DNA from: JAFLCL01 sp039809495
GTDB lineage: Bacteria > Myxococcota_A > Polyangia > Polyangiales > Sandaracinaceae
Length of the DNA stretch: 64,000 nt
Assembly: GCA_039809495.1 (NCBI GenBank)
Contig: JBDHVC010000017.1
Location: forward strand, 1-64,000
Reading direction: 5' to 3'
Part shown: piece by piece, positions 33,159 through 42,484 of the stretch
Layout: every line of letters starts with the position of its first letter
Numbering within the stretch: the stretch's first letter is position 1
Translations under genes and position numbers: made by a program
Notes under the pieces: model-generated
Database searches by the model: none
The model's input: the letters and a program-made list of their open reading frames with translations, nothing else
What the model was told of the DNA's origin: nothing

Positions 33159-34811
33159 CTACTCGTGGCGCAGGTGCGGGGGCTCGCCGAAGACGATCAC
33201 GCTGTCCTTCGCGGAGCGCGGATCGGTCTCGGGGTAGTCGGCGTTGAAGTGCAGACCCCGGCTCTCGCGGCGCACCGAGGCGCAGCCGATGATCGCCTCG
33301 GCGACGTCGGCAATGTTGCGGAGCTCGAGCAGATCGCGCGTGACGTGGTGCTCCCAGTAGTACTCGCGGATCTCGTCCTTGAGGAGCGCGACGCGGCGCG
33401 CGGCGCGACGCAGGCGCTTGTCGGTGCGCACGATGCCGACGTAGTTCCACATGAAGCGTCGGAGCTCGTCCCAGTTCTGGGTGATCACGACGCCCTCGTC
33501 GCTCGCGACCGCCTCGCCGATGTCCCAGTCGGGGACGTCGGCGTGGGGCCGCTCGCGGTGGATCCCCGCGAGCGCGTCGGCCGCCCGCTTGCCGTAGACG
33601 AGCCCCTCGAGCAGCGAATTGGAGGCGAGCCGGTTCGCGCCGTGGAGCCCCGAGGCGGTCACCTCGCCGATCGCGAAGAGGCCGGGGATGTTGGTCCTGC
33701 CCTCGTGATCGACCGCGACGCCGCCGCACATGTAGTGCGCCGCCGGCACGACGGGGATCGGCTGCGCCGTGAGGTCGATCCCGAAGCGCAGGCACTCGGC
33801 GTGGATCGTCGGGAAGCGCTCGCGCAGGTACGACGCCGGGCGATGCGTCATGTCGAGGAACACGCACTCGGCGCCGGTCCGCTTCATCTCGTGATCGATC
33901 GCGCGCGCCACGACGTCGCGCGGCGCGAGATCCTTCATCGCGTGGTAGCGCGCCATGAAGGCCTCGCCGTTCGCGAGGCGCAGGACACCTCCCTCGCCGC
34001 GCAGCGCCTCCGAGATGAGGAAGCTCTTGGCCTGGGGGTGGAAGAGCGAGGTGGGATGGAATTGATAGAATTCCATGTTCGAGATGAGCGCGCCGGCGCG
34101 ATACGCCATCGCGACCCCGTCCCCCGTCGCGACGTCCGGGTTCGTCGTGTAGAGGTAGACCTTGCCGGCGCCGCCCGTGGCGAGCACGGTCGCGCGGGCC
34201 GAGACGACGCGCACCTCGCCGTCGTGCTCGCCGCCCGAGCAGTCGAGCACGTAGGCCCCCGCGACCTGGTGAGGTCCGCCGTGCTTCGAGAGCTCGACGA
34301 GATCGATCGCCATGTGGTGCTCGAGCACCTCGATGTTCGGGTGCGCGCGGACCGCCGCGGAGAGGACGCGCTGCACCTCGCGCCCGGTGACGTCACCGGC
34401 GTGGATCACGCGCCGGGCGGTGTGCCCTCCCTCGCGCGTCAGATCGAAGCGGCTCAGATCGAGCGCGGTTCCGTCCACGACGGCGCTCGGCTCCGCCTCG
34501 TCCTTCTCGTCGAAGTGCGCGCCGAGCTCGATGAGCTTGCGGATCCCCGCGGGCCCGCCGTGGACGACGAGATCGACGACGTCGGGCTTCGAGAGCCCGT
34601 AGCCGACGCGCAGGGTGTCCTCGGCGTGCGCCTCGAAGGAGTCGCTCGGATCGAGCACGGCCGCGATGCCGCCCTGCGCCCAATTCGTGTTGGAGTCGGA
34701 GAGGCCGCGCTTGGTGACGACGAGCACGCTGCCGTGCCGCGCGGCCTCGAGCGCGAACGTCAGCCCGGAGACGCCGGAGCCGAGGACCAGGACATCACAC
34801 GTCTTGCGCAT
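33159..34811 (-). CDS. nadB: L-aspartate oxidase
   Basis: First step of NAD synthesis from aspartate: FAD-dependent oxidation to iminoaspartate. 550 residues: FAD motif LGSGVSGLTFALEAA, NTNWAQGGIAAVL, GGHTARRVIHAGD, ATGGAGKVYLYTTNP, EFYQFHPTSL, PAAHYMCGGVAVD, ASGLHGANRLASNSLLEGLVYGKRAA and the C-terminal helical domain. The family arginines and His are in place. nadA and nadC are absent here. TACCAT lies 8 nt before ATG 34811. The FYQF stretch near 34056-34075 shows the AATT codon preference clearly. Confidence 0.96.
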   Translation of the reverse strand: MRKTCDVLVLGSGVSGLTFALEAARHGSVLVVTKRGLSDSNTNWAQGGIAAVLDPSDSFEAHAEDTLRVGYGLSKPDVVDLVVHGGPAGIRKLIELGAHFDEKDEAEPSAVVDGTALDLSRFDLTREGGHTARRVIHAGDVTGREVQRVLSAAVRAHPNIEVLEHHMAIDLVELSKHGGPHQVAGAYVLDCSGGEHDGEVRVVSARATVLATGGAGKVYLYTTNPDVATGDGVAMAYRAGALISNMEFYQFHPTSLFHPQAKSFLISEALRGEGGVLRLANGEAFMARYHAMKDLAPRDVVARAIDHEMKRTGAECVFLDMTHRPASYLRERFPTIHAECLRFGIDLTAQPIPVVPAAHYMCGGVAVDHEGRTNIPGLFAIGEVTASGLHGANRLASNSLLEGLVYGKRAADALAGIHRERPHADVPDWDIGEAVASDEGVVITQNWDELRRFMWNYVGIVRTDKRLRRAARRVALLKDEIREYYWEHHVTRDLLELRNIADVAEAIIGCASVRRESRGLHFNADYPETDPRSAKDSVIVFGEPPHLRHE

Positions 34812-34871
34812 CGAGCGCGATGGTAGGAGCCCGCGCGCGGGTTGGCGAGGACCCCTCGCCGCGGCGCGCCG

Positions 34872-37403
34872 TCAGCGCCCGCGCGTCCAGAGCACCTCGG
34901 CGTTGCGCATCGCGCCGCGATCGACGACGAGCTGCTGGTAGCCCTCCTGCATCCGCACGTCGCGCGCCTGGCTCGCGTACTGGAGCCAGACGTAGTGCGT
35001 CAGCTCGCCGACCGTCATGGCGCCGTCGCGGGGGTCGTTGTCCGCCTCGCCCTGGATCCCCATGCGCAGGAAGTGGGAGAGGTAGCCGCCCGCCTGGAAG
35101 CGCGTCGCGACGGCGCTCGTCACGTCCTCCTCCGAGCTGAACATCCCGATGATGCCGGGGCGCGTCACGACGTCCTTCGCGAAGCCGCCCGAGAAGCACG
35201 CGTCGACCGAGAAGAGCGTCGTGCGCGAGCGGATCGCGTCGATGAGCCGGCCCATGTCGTCGTCGAGGAATTGCCCGTCGTAGACGTAGAGGTACTCGTC
35301 GAGGCCGTCGAGCTCGCGCGCGTCGTTCGAGCGCGTCGAGGACTGCCCCCCGTGGCCCGAGTAGAAGAAGACGAAGACGTCGCTCGGCTGGATCTCGCGC
35401 GCCACGCGCTCGAGCGCCTGGCGGATGTTCGCGCGCGTCGCCTGCGCGTCGGTGAGGAGGATCTCGCGCTCGGGCGTCGTCAGCCCCTGGTTGTGGAGCG
35501 CCTCGACGATCTTGCGCGCGTCGTTCGCGCACTCGGGGAGGTCGTTGCCCGAGCCGGGGTAGTCCGAGATCCCGACGGATACGGTCCAGACGCGGGTCGC
35601 GCCCGCGCCCGGCGAGGCCGCGGGCCCGCCCGGCTGGTTTGGCCGACCCGGCTGGCCCGGCTGACCCGGCTGGCCCGGCGCGCCGCCGCTCGCGGTCGCG
35701 GTGAGGGTGTACGCACCCGTCTCGCCCGGACGGTAGGAGGTGACGAGGACGTCGTAGCTCCCCGCCTCCGCGGCGGGCAGGTCGACGCCAGCCGTCAAGC
35801 GCCCAGGCTGGTAGTCGTCGTTGTCCTGCTGTCGGCCGCTCGGCGAGCGGAGGATCAGGTACGGATCGAACGCCGTCGACTCGATGCGGATCGCGACCGG
35901 CTGGCCGGGCGGGAACGTCATCGCGTACTGGTCGTAGAATTCGCCGCTCTGGAGCTGGCGATCGCCCGCGGCGAGCGTCCCGCGCTGGGTCTGCGTGGCG
36001 CCCGAGGGCGACGCGGCCACGGCGGGCGGCTGGGTCGGCGGCGTCGGCGTCGCCCCCGGCGCGGCTCCGCCCGCGGGCGGCGCGACGCTCGCGCCCCCGC
36101 GCATCGTGAGCTCGTACGCGCCCGTCTCGCCCGGCGCGTAGGAGGTGACGAGCACGCGGTAGCTGCCGGCCTCGCGCGCGACGAAGTCGAGCGCGGCGTC
36201 GCGGTTGCCGGGGCTCTGATCGTCGTTGTCCTGCTGATCGCGCGAGGGGGACTGGACGATGAGGTAGGTGTCGAACGCGCTCGAGCGCGCCTCGACGTGC
36301 GCGCTGTCTCCGACGCTCAGGGGGAGCGCGAATTCGTCGAAGAACTCCCCGCTCGAGAGCTGACGATCGCCCGCCTGGAGCACGCCGCGCTCGACGCGCT
36401 CGGCCGAGGGCGAGGCGGCGATCGGCGGCGTCGCGCTCACGTCCGCGCGGTTGGACAAGAGCTTCAGCTCGTAGCTGCCGGTCTCGCCGGGGCGGTAGCT
36501 CGTCGCGACGACGACGTAGGTGCCCGGGGTCGCGTCGAGGTTGATCTGGGCGTTGCGGCTCCCGCCATAGTCGTCGTTCTGGAGGTGCTCGCCGCTCGGC
36601 GTCGTGACGATCAGGAAGGCGTCGAGGTTGCGCGAGTCCATCTGCACCACGAGCGAGGTCGGCTCGGTCACGGTGAGCTCGTAGACGTCGGCGCGCTCAC
36701 CGGATGGGAGCGTCGAGTCGCTCGCGGACAGGTTGCCTTGGATCCGATCCCCGACGCGCACGCGCGTCGCCGTCGCGGTCGCCGCGGAGGCGCTCGAGCC
36801 GGGCGCCGGCGAGGGGGTCGTCACGCCGTTGGTGCCCGCGCCCACGGCCGCCGCGGCCGAGTGGAGGCCGGCGCTCGCCAGCCCGATGATCGCGGAGAGA
36901 TCGAAGGGCTGGTGGTGGCTCGACGAGAGGCTCGCGACCGGCGCGTCGAACGAGGCGCCCACCGCCGTCCGCTCGACGTGGACGTGGTAGGCGCCGCTCG
37001 CGTCTCGCTCGTAGCTGCTCACGCCGATCTTGAGGGTGCCCGCGCTCGGCACGATGACCTCGAGCTCGGAGCGGGCGCGATCGCCTTGGAAGTCGTCGTT
37101 CGTGAGCTGCTCACCCGAGGGGAGCGCCACCGTGAGCACGGGATCGAACGCGCTCGAGGTGAGCGTCACGCGCACGCGATCCCCCGCGCGCACCTCCACC
37201 GCGTGCCGCATCGCGCGACCGCTCAGCGTCCCGTCCGCGTCGAGGAGCGCGCCCGTCGCGGGGGCCGCGGGTGCGGGCGCGACCGCGGGCGGCGTCGCGG
37301 CGCTCGGCGAGGGAGGCGCCTCGCCCGAGCCGCAGCTCGTGGTCGCGAGCGCGAGGAGGAGCGAGGGCCAGCGGACGAGCGACGCGAGGCGATGCGGTGA
37401 CAT
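34872..37403 (-). CDS. Caspase-like (C14) lipoprotein with four PPC-like domains
   Basis: 843 residues. Lipobox-like LATTSC (Cys24), Pro/Ala linker, then four beta-sandwich repeats of PPC type (start near 55, 235, 345, 470), each with a core like DVYELTV...SFDPYLI..PSG...NDD...YVVVATSYRPGETGAYEL. A QPG-rich collagen-like linker (about 590-605) leads to a caspase domain (about 612-843) with the catalytic pair His684 (YSGHGG) and Cys736 (VDACFSGG). It should be an active cysteine protease cutting after basic residues as other prokaryotic members do, displayed on the envelope or secreted. Export of a caspase-like protease is unusual. TAGAAT ends 5 nt before ATG. Confidence 0.9.
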   Translation of the reverse strand: MSPHRLASLVRWPSLLLALATTSCGSGEAPPSPSAATPPAVAPAPAAPATGALLDADGTLSGRAMRHAVEVRAGDRVRVTLTSSAFDPVLTVALPSGEQLTNDDFQGDRARSELEVIVPSAGTLKIGVSSYERDASGAYHVHVERTAVGASFDAPVASLSSSHHQPFDLSAIIGLASAGLHSAAAAVGAGTNGVTTPSPAPGSSASAATATATRVRVGDRIQGNLSASDSTLPSGERADVYELTVTEPTSLVVQMDSRNLDAFLIVTTPSGEHLQNDDYGGSRNAQINLDATPGTYVVVATSYRPGETGSYELKLLSNRADVSATPPIAASPSAERVERGVLQAGDRQLSSGEFFDEFALPLSVGDSAHVEARSSAFDTYLIVQSPSRDQQDNDDQSPGNRDAALDFVAREAGSYRVLVTSYAPGETGAYELTMRGGASVAPPAGGAAPGATPTPPTQPPAVAASPSGATQTQRGTLAAGDRQLQSGEFYDQYAMTFPPGQPVAIRIESTAFDPYLILRSPSGRQQDNDDYQPGRLTAGVDLPAAEAGSYDVLVTSYRPGETGAYTLTATASGGAPGQPGQPGQPGRPNQPGGPAASPGAGATRVWTVSVGISDYPGSGNDLPECANDARKIVEALHNQGLTTPEREILLTDAQATRANIRQALERVAREIQPSDVFVFFYSGHGGQSSTRSNDARELDGLDEYLYVYDGQFLDDDMGRLIDAIRSRTTLFSVDACFSGGFAKDVVTRPGIIGMFSSEEDVTSAVATRFQAGGYLSHFLRMGIQGEADNDPRDGAMTVGELTHYVWLQYASQARDVRMQEGYQQLVVDRGAMRNAEVLWTRGR

Positions 37404-37452
37404 GCCTCATTCTACGAGGGGAGGCCGAGAAATTCCCTCCCCCTCGCGAAGC

Positions 37453-37490
37453 CGCCTCGGAGCGTCGCGCGGGGGCGACGCTCCGAGGCG
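37453..37490 (-). terminator. Perfect 16-bp hairpin downstream of the acylase gene
   Basis: A 16-bp perfect stem (37453-37468 with 37475-37490, arm CGCCTCGGAGCGTCGC) and 6-nt loop lies between the acylase stop and the caspase-like gene start. It is the longest perfect hairpin I found. A weakly U-rich stretch (AATTTCTC) follows 20 nt later on the minus strand. It probably separates the two transcripts. Confidence 0.6.
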
Positions 37491-37508
37491 CTCGCTCGGC
37501 GCGCGCTG

Positions 37509-40427
37509 TCAGCGCGGGCTGATGACGACGCAGCGATCGAGCGCGTCGCGGATCTCCGCCTCCTCGAACGCGACGCGCGGCTGCTGGTTGTGGATCCAGA
37601 GGAGCGCCTCGTCCTGCTTGTGTCGGCTGTCCGGATCGATGCTCTGCCCGCCGGGCAGGGCGTTGAAGGCGATCGGGCCGTCGGGCGTGACCTCGACCAC
37701 GAGGCGCTGCGAGGCGCCCGAGCCGAAGCGGAAGCTCGTCGTGTTCCAGAGCCCGAACTGGCCCGGATCGACCGATCCGTAGTCGCCGTGGCGCGGGAAG
37801 CCGTTCGGGTAGGTCGGGTCGTCCTCGGCGGGGATGGAGAGGACGTCCGTGCCGACCGTCGGCAGCACCGAGTCGAAGCGCACCGTGTGGAGGCGGCCCC
37901 AGCGCCAGCCGTCGACGTCCTCGCCGAGCGTCGCGCGGAGGTAGGTCATCGCCGCTAGCGTCGCGCGCACGACGGCCATCTCCTTCGTCTCGGTCTGGCC
38001 GGCCGTCGTGAGGTCGTCCCAGTAGATCGCGAGCTGCGCCTGCCGCGCGGGCGAGCCCGCGAACGAGTGCTCGACGAAGCGCGCGAGCTGCGAGCTGCCG
38101 ATCCCGCGGCCGAGGCGCTCCGCCTCGTCGCCGAGCGCGATCGGCCCGATCCGCGTGAGGATGCCGTTGAAGATCGTGGTCGCGACGCTGTCCGCGATCT
38201 CGGCGGCATCGGTCGAGGTCGTCGCCTCCGGCGTCTGGAAGGAGGCCCAGTTCGCCAGCCGATCGCGCGCGAGATCGATGTCCGCCTGCTCCGCGGCCGT
38301 GAGGCCCGAGACGTGCGTGCCCGCGTCGTCGAGGATCGACGCCCACGCGTGCGCGAGCGCCTCGCCGAGCGCGCTCCGCGACTCGGCCTGCATGCGGATC
38401 ATGTCCGCCGTCGTGACGTCGCCGCGCGCGGCGAGCTCGGTGAGGTTCTGTTGGATGCGCCACTCGCGCCAGCCGAGGTCGAAGTCGCCCCCGAGGTAGT
38501 GCGCGTCGTTGCACGGGTTGCCGTCGTCGGTCACGCCGACGTTGTCCTGGTTGGCCGTCGCGATCCAGCCGCGCGCCGGGTCGCGATCGTGCGGGATCCA
38601 GCGCGAGTCGAGGTCACCCGTCCACTCGAAGCCGCCCTGCCCCGGGAGCACGAAGATCGGGCAGTGGCCCGTGACCGTGCCGTCCGCCTCGTACGCGAGG
38701 TCTCGCGCGGCCGCCGGCCGGAGCGGGATCCGCGACTCGGTCGACCAGCTGATCGAGGTCGCGTCCGCGACGATGAAATTCTGCGATCCGACGCGGAAAT
38801 TGTCCTGCGCGGCGGTCGCCTCGGCCACGTTCGTCGCGGTCATCAGGCCCGCGAAGTAGGCGAGCTCGTCCGAGACCTCGTAGCCCGTGTAGCGCACCGA
38901 GAGGGCGGTGAACTGGCCGGGCATCCCCTCGACCGGCTGGCGCGAGCCCGGGATGATCGGCGAGAGCGTGCCCGCCGGCCCGTGCGTCGTCACGTACTCG
39001 ATCTGCCGCGTCGTGCTCGTGCGCCCGACGCGGATCACCTCGTCTTGTACGACGATCGGCACCTGCTCGAGCGTGCCGTCCCCGTCGGTGTCGAACGCGA
39101 CGGTGTCGGGCGCGCCGTCCGCGCCGGCCGTGATCTGCTCGAGGTAGACGTCCGTGACGTCGTAGCCCGTCGTCGTCGCGCCCCACGCGATGTGGCGGTT
39201 GAACCCGAGCACGACGCCCGGCAGGCCCGCGAAGGCCACGCCCTCGACGTCGAGGTCGTCCTCGCCGTGCATGCGCGCGGTGTTGAGGTGGACGTACCAC
39301 CAGACGGCGGGGCTGATCAGCGAGAGGTGCGGATCGTTCGACATGATCGGGTGTCCGCTCTCGGTGAGCGAGCCCGCGACGAGCCAGTTGTTCGAGCCGC
39401 GGCTCTCGTCGCCGAACCCGAGCCGCTCGAACATCTGCTCCATGCGGCCGAGGAAGCCCTCGGCGCCGCGCAGCGTGGCGAGCGAGGGGAGGGCCGTCGG
39501 GGCGGCGTCGCGCACGGGGCGATCGCGGCGCGGGCGGCGCATCGCCATCGTGCTCCCGTCGTTGAAGCCGTCGCGCGCGTAGACGGCGCGAGCCGGCGTG
39601 TCGTCGAAGAGGTCGCGGTAGATCCCCGCGCGCGGATCGCCCGCCGGGAAGGCCGCGCGCGCGGCGGCGAGCATCGCCGTCCGGCTGACGTCGGCGCCCG
39701 CGTCGTAGCTGAGCGAGGCCGACTGGAAGCGCGCCATCGCGAAGATGTCGGCGCCGGTCCACTCGCGGTCGACCGTGCGCGGCGTGAGGAGGTTGATGAG
39801 GTCGCCGCCGCGCACGCGCGGGTTCTCGGTGCGCGCGTCGATCGCCGCGATGTACGCGTTGACGCCGGCGGCGAAGGCGTCGGCCTCCCTGCGCGAGCGC
39901 GAGGTCGCGGGCAGCGCGTCGTAGATCGCGCGCCCCATCCGCGCGTAGCCCGCGACGCGCGCGTCGTAGTCCATGTCGGCCGTGCTCGGCTCGACCGCGC
40001 CCGCGACCTCCGCCAGCCGACCGACGACGCTGCGCCGGATGAAGTCCATCTGGCCGTAGCGATCGCGGGCCATGAGGTAGCCCTCGGCCATCACGACGTC
40101 GTGGAGGGTCGTCCCGTAGATGTGCGGGATGCCGCGCTCGTCGTACGCGACCTCGACGAGGCCATCGAGCCCGGCGATCGACAGGCGCTCGCCGGCCGCG
40201 ACGTCGCCCAGGCAGTAGGCGGGCGGGAGCGCTGCGTCCTCGCTCGATCCCGTGTCGGTGGGCTCGCCCGTGTCGGTGAGCGCGCCCGTGTCGGCGCCCG
40301 TGGCGGCGTCGTCGGTCGGCTCAGGCTCGCCTGGACAGCCCATCAGCGCGAGCGGCGCGACAACGAGAGAGCCGAGCGCGAGCGAGCCGAGCGCGGCGGC
40401 GCGAAGGAACCGGTGGGTGAAGATCAT
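37509..40427 (-). CDS. Penicillin acylase family lipoprotein (Ntn hydrolase)
   Basis: 972 residues. Lipobox LALMGC (Cys31), Thr/Asp-rich linker, then the S45 Ntn-hydrolase fold: IPHIYGTTLHDVVMAEGYLMARDRY in the alpha part; the autoprocessing site Gly-Ser at Ser345 (ESRGSNNWLVAGS); NDPHLSL; FNRHIAWGATTTGYDV; and the beta-chain end with HGDYGSVDPG. Ser345 would become the N-terminal nucleophile after self-cleavage. Members hydrolyse beta-lactam side chains, acyl-homoserine lactones or other amides; the substrate cannot be told. TAGCGT ends 8 nt before the ATG. Confidence 0.92.
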   Translation of the reverse strand: MIFTHRFLRAAALGSLALGSLVVAPLALMGCPGEPEPTDDAATGADTGALTDTGEPTDTGSSEDAALPPAYCLGDVAAGERLSIAGLDGLVEVAYDERGIPHIYGTTLHDVVMAEGYLMARDRYGQMDFIRRSVVGRLAEVAGAVEPSTADMDYDARVAGYARMGRAIYDALPATSRSRREADAFAAGVNAYIAAIDARTENPRVRGGDLINLLTPRTVDREWTGADIFAMARFQSASLSYDAGADVSRTAMLAAARAAFPAGDPRAGIYRDLFDDTPARAVYARDGFNDGSTMAMRRPRRDRPVRDAAPTALPSLATLRGAEGFLGRMEQMFERLGFGDESRGSNNWLVAGSLTESGHPIMSNDPHLSLISPAVWWYVHLNTARMHGEDDLDVEGVAFAGLPGVVLGFNRHIAWGATTTGYDVTDVYLEQITAGADGAPDTVAFDTDGDGTLEQVPIVVQDEVIRVGRTSTTRQIEYVTTHGPAGTLSPIIPGSRQPVEGMPGQFTALSVRYTGYEVSDELAYFAGLMTATNVAEATAAQDNFRVGSQNFIVADATSISWSTESRIPLRPAAARDLAYEADGTVTGHCPIFVLPGQGGFEWTGDLDSRWIPHDRDPARGWIATANQDNVGVTDDGNPCNDAHYLGGDFDLGWREWRIQQNLTELAARGDVTTADMIRMQAESRSALGEALAHAWASILDDAGTHVSGLTAAEQADIDLARDRLANWASFQTPEATTSTDAAEIADSVATTIFNGILTRIGPIALGDEAERLGRGIGSSQLARFVEHSFAGSPARQAQLAIYWDDLTTAGQTETKEMAVVRATLAAMTYLRATLGEDVDGWRWGRLHTVRFDSVLPTVGTDVLSIPAEDDPTYPNGFPRHGDYGSVDPGQFGLWNTTSFRFGSGASQRLVVEVTPDGPIAFNALPGGQSIDPDSRHKQDEALLWIHNQQPRVAFEEAEIRDALDRCVVISPR

Positions 40428-40527
40428 GGCGCGGAACGCTACCCCAAGAGCGCTCCGACAAGAAGAGGCACGAGGAGCCTTCCCTTCGCGCCGCGGATCA
40501 GTAGGATCGCCCCCTCGAGAGGTTCAG

Positions 40528-40821
40528 ATGCTCGTCACCGTTGGGATCTTCGCTGGAGTGTTCGCGCTGTGCGCGGTGTTCGCGTTCGCTGGCGCCCAGA
40601 TCGGCGCCAAGATGGAGAACAAGAACCTCGGTGCAGGCATCATCGAGGAGAGCATGAAGAGCAGCCTGCTCAGCGCGAGCTGGCTGGGGATGTTCTTGGG
40701 CGTGGTCCCGTTCCTCGTCTTCGTCACCATCCTCATCGTCATGGCGCTCTCGATGGGGCACGAGCGGAGCGCGTCGGACGCGGCCGCGCAGGGATCGAGC
40801 GCGGCCACCGCCGCTCCCTGA
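40528..40821 (+). CDS. Small two-helix membrane protein
   Basis: 97 residues with two hydrophobic helices (about 2-25 and 50-75) and a polar Ser/Ala-rich tail. GAGAGG lies 5 nt before ATG 40528. Glycines and alanines in the first helix suggest packing with itself. No family recognised. It stands alone between acylase and trxB. Confidence 0.6.
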   Translation: MLVTVGIFAGVFALCAVFAFAGAQIGAKMENKNLGAGIIEESMKSSLLSASWLGMFLGVVPFLVFVTILIVMALSMGHERSASDAAAQGSSAATAAP

Positions 40822-40850
40822 GGCCGGCTCGTTCGAGCAGCACGTTCCGC

Positions 40851-40880
40851 TTGCTCGCGCGGGAGGCGGCCGACTAAGCC
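40851..40880 (+). promoter_or_regulatory. Promoter of trxB
   Basis: TTGCTC (40851-40856), 18-bp spacer, TAAGCC (40875-40880), ending 9 nt before the ATG. No ribosome site, so the mRNA is probably leaderless or has a leader of two or three bases. Confidence 0.45.
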
Positions 40881-40889
40881 TCGCTCACC

Positions 40890-41843
40890 ATGAGCGAGAC
40901 CATCCGCAACGTCATCATCGTCGGCTCGGGCCCCGCGGGGCTCACGGCCGCCATCTACGCCGCGCGCGCGAACCTCGCGCCCCTCTGCATCGAGGGCTTC
41001 CAGGTCGGGGGCAGCCCCGGCGGGCAGCTCATGATCACGACGACGGTCGAGAACTACCCGGGCTTCCCCGAGGGCGTGATGGGGCCCGACCTCATGGCGA
41101 AGTGGCGTGAGCAGGCCGCGCGCTTCGGCACGGACTTCATCACCGCCGACGCGGACGCGATCGACCTCTCGAAGCGGCCCTTCGAGGTGAGCGCCGACGG
41201 CGAGACCCACCGCGCGCACACCCTCATCCTCGCGACGGGCGCGAAGGCCAAGTGGCTCGGCCTCGACTCCGAGCACCTCCTCGAGAACCACGGCGTCTCG
41301 GCCTGCGCGACGTGCGACGGCTTCTTCTTCAAGGGCCAGGAGGTCGCGATCGTCGGCGGCGGCGACACCGCGATGGAGGAGGCGCTCTACCTCGCCGGGC
41401 TCGCGAGCAAGGTCACGCTCATCCACCGTCGGCAGGAGTTCCGCGCCTCGAAGATCATGGTCGAGCGCGTGAAGAGCCACCCGAAGATCGAGCTCCTGCT
41501 CGACTCGGTCATCACCGAGGTCCTCGACGTCACGAAGAAGAAGGTGACCGGCGTGCGGGTGAAGAGCGTGGTCTCCGGCGCGGAGCACGTCCTCCCGGTC
41601 CAGGGCCTCTTCGTCGCGATCGGGCACGAGCCGAACACGCAGCTCGTCAAGGGCGTCCTCGACACGGACGAGCAGGGCTACCTCGTGACGAAGGCGGGCA
41701 CGACCCAGACGAACGTCGAGGGCGTCTGGGCCGCGGGCGACGTGCAGGACCGCGTCTACCGCCAGGCCGTCACCGCCGCGGGCTCGGGCTGCATGGCCGC
41801 GATCGAGGTGGAGCGCTGGCTCACGATGCGCGGCCTGCACTGA
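40890..41843 (+). CDS. trxB: Thioredoxin reductase
   Basis: 317-residue low-molecular-weight type NADPH-thioredoxin reductase. FAD motif VGSGPAGLTAAIYAARA, PGGQLMITTTVENYPGF, redox-active CATC (in SACATCDG), NADPH motif GGGDTAMEEALYL, and the closing GVWAAGDVQD. Complete. Supplies reduced thioredoxin in the cytoplasm. A peroxidase-type AhpD-like gene is convergent, 26 bp away, but not co-transcribed. Confidence 0.96.
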   Translation: MSETIRNVIIVGSGPAGLTAAIYAARANLAPLCIEGFQVGGSPGGQLMITTTVENYPGFPEGVMGPDLMAKWREQAARFGTDFITADADAIDLSKRPFEVSADGETHRAHTLILATGAKAKWLGLDSEHLLENHGVSACATCDGFFFKGQEVAIVGGGDTAMEEALYLAGLASKVTLIHRRQEFRASKIMVERVKSHPKIELLLDSVITEVLDVTKKKVTGVRVKSVVSGAEHVLPVQGLFVAIGHEPNTQLVKGVLDTDEQGYLVTKAGTTQTNVEGVWAAGDVQDRVYRQAVTAAGSGCMAAIEVERWLTMRGLH

Positions 41844-41869
41844 CGGCGCGACGCTCGGTCGCGCGGCGA

Positions 41870-42337
41870 TCAGCGCTTCTGGTGCGGGCTCACGTAGTCG
41901 CCGACGTTGGTGCGGAACGCGACGTTGAGGCGGTTCCAGCCGTTGATCGCGATGATCGCCATCGCGAGGTCGACGAGCTCCTTCTCGCTGAACTGGGCGC
42001 GCGCCTGCTCGTAGACGGAGTCGGGCACGTCCTGCGTCTTGCACACCTCGGTGAGCGCCTCGGTGAAGGCGAGCGCGGCGCGCTCCTTCTCCGTGTAGCA
42101 GGGCGCGTCGCGCCAGGCCGTGAGGAGGTAGAGGCGCTGCTCCGTCTCGCCGCGCGCCCGGGCGTCCTTGGTGTGCATGTCGAGGCACCACGCGCAGCCG
42201 TTGAGCTGCGAGGCGCGCGTCTTGACCAATTCGAGGATCGTCTCGTCGATGCCGAGCTCGTGGAGCTTCTGCTCGAGGCCGATCATCGCCATGAACGCCT
42301 GGGGGGAGGCCTGCTTGTAGTCGAGGCGCTGCTTCAT
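41870..42337 (-). CDS. AhpD-like carboxymuconolactone decarboxylase family protein
   Basis: 155 residues with the AhpD redox motif NGCAWCLDMH (CxxC followed by His), preceded by ELVKTRASQL and followed by ERLYLLTAWRDAPCY-type helices and LAMAIIAINGWNRLNVAFR. Probably an alkylhydroperoxidase-type thiol enzyme. Start ATG 42337 has AAGGAGA 7 nt upstream. Length normal. Confidence 0.9.
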   Translation of the reverse strand: MKQRLDYKQASPQAFMAMIGLEQKLHELGIDETILELVKTRASQLNGCAWCLDMHTKDARARGETEQRLYLLTAWRDAPCYTEKERAALAFTEALTEVCKTQDVPDSVYEQARAQFSEKELVDLAMAIIAINGWNRLNVAFRTNVGDYVSPHQKR

Positions 42338-42484
42338 CGTCGTTCTCCTTCGCTGGGCTCGATCGGGACACGCGCACGATGGAGATGCGACGGCTCGGTC
42401 GGGTAGGCTCGCGCACGAGCATGCCACCCCGAGGCGCGCGCGCCCGCGATCTCCCTCACGAATTCGGGGAGCCCTCGACGAAGA

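Noticed and set aside
33063..34811. Riboswitch upstream of nadB, lipA or trxB
   Set aside because: The -10 elements lie next to the start codons, leaving no leader for a riboswitch, and no conserved fold was seen.
38067..40877. A 936-codon open frame antisense to the penicillin acylase gene
   Set aside because: Shadow of a real gene; low-complexity Arg/Ala/Glu translation.
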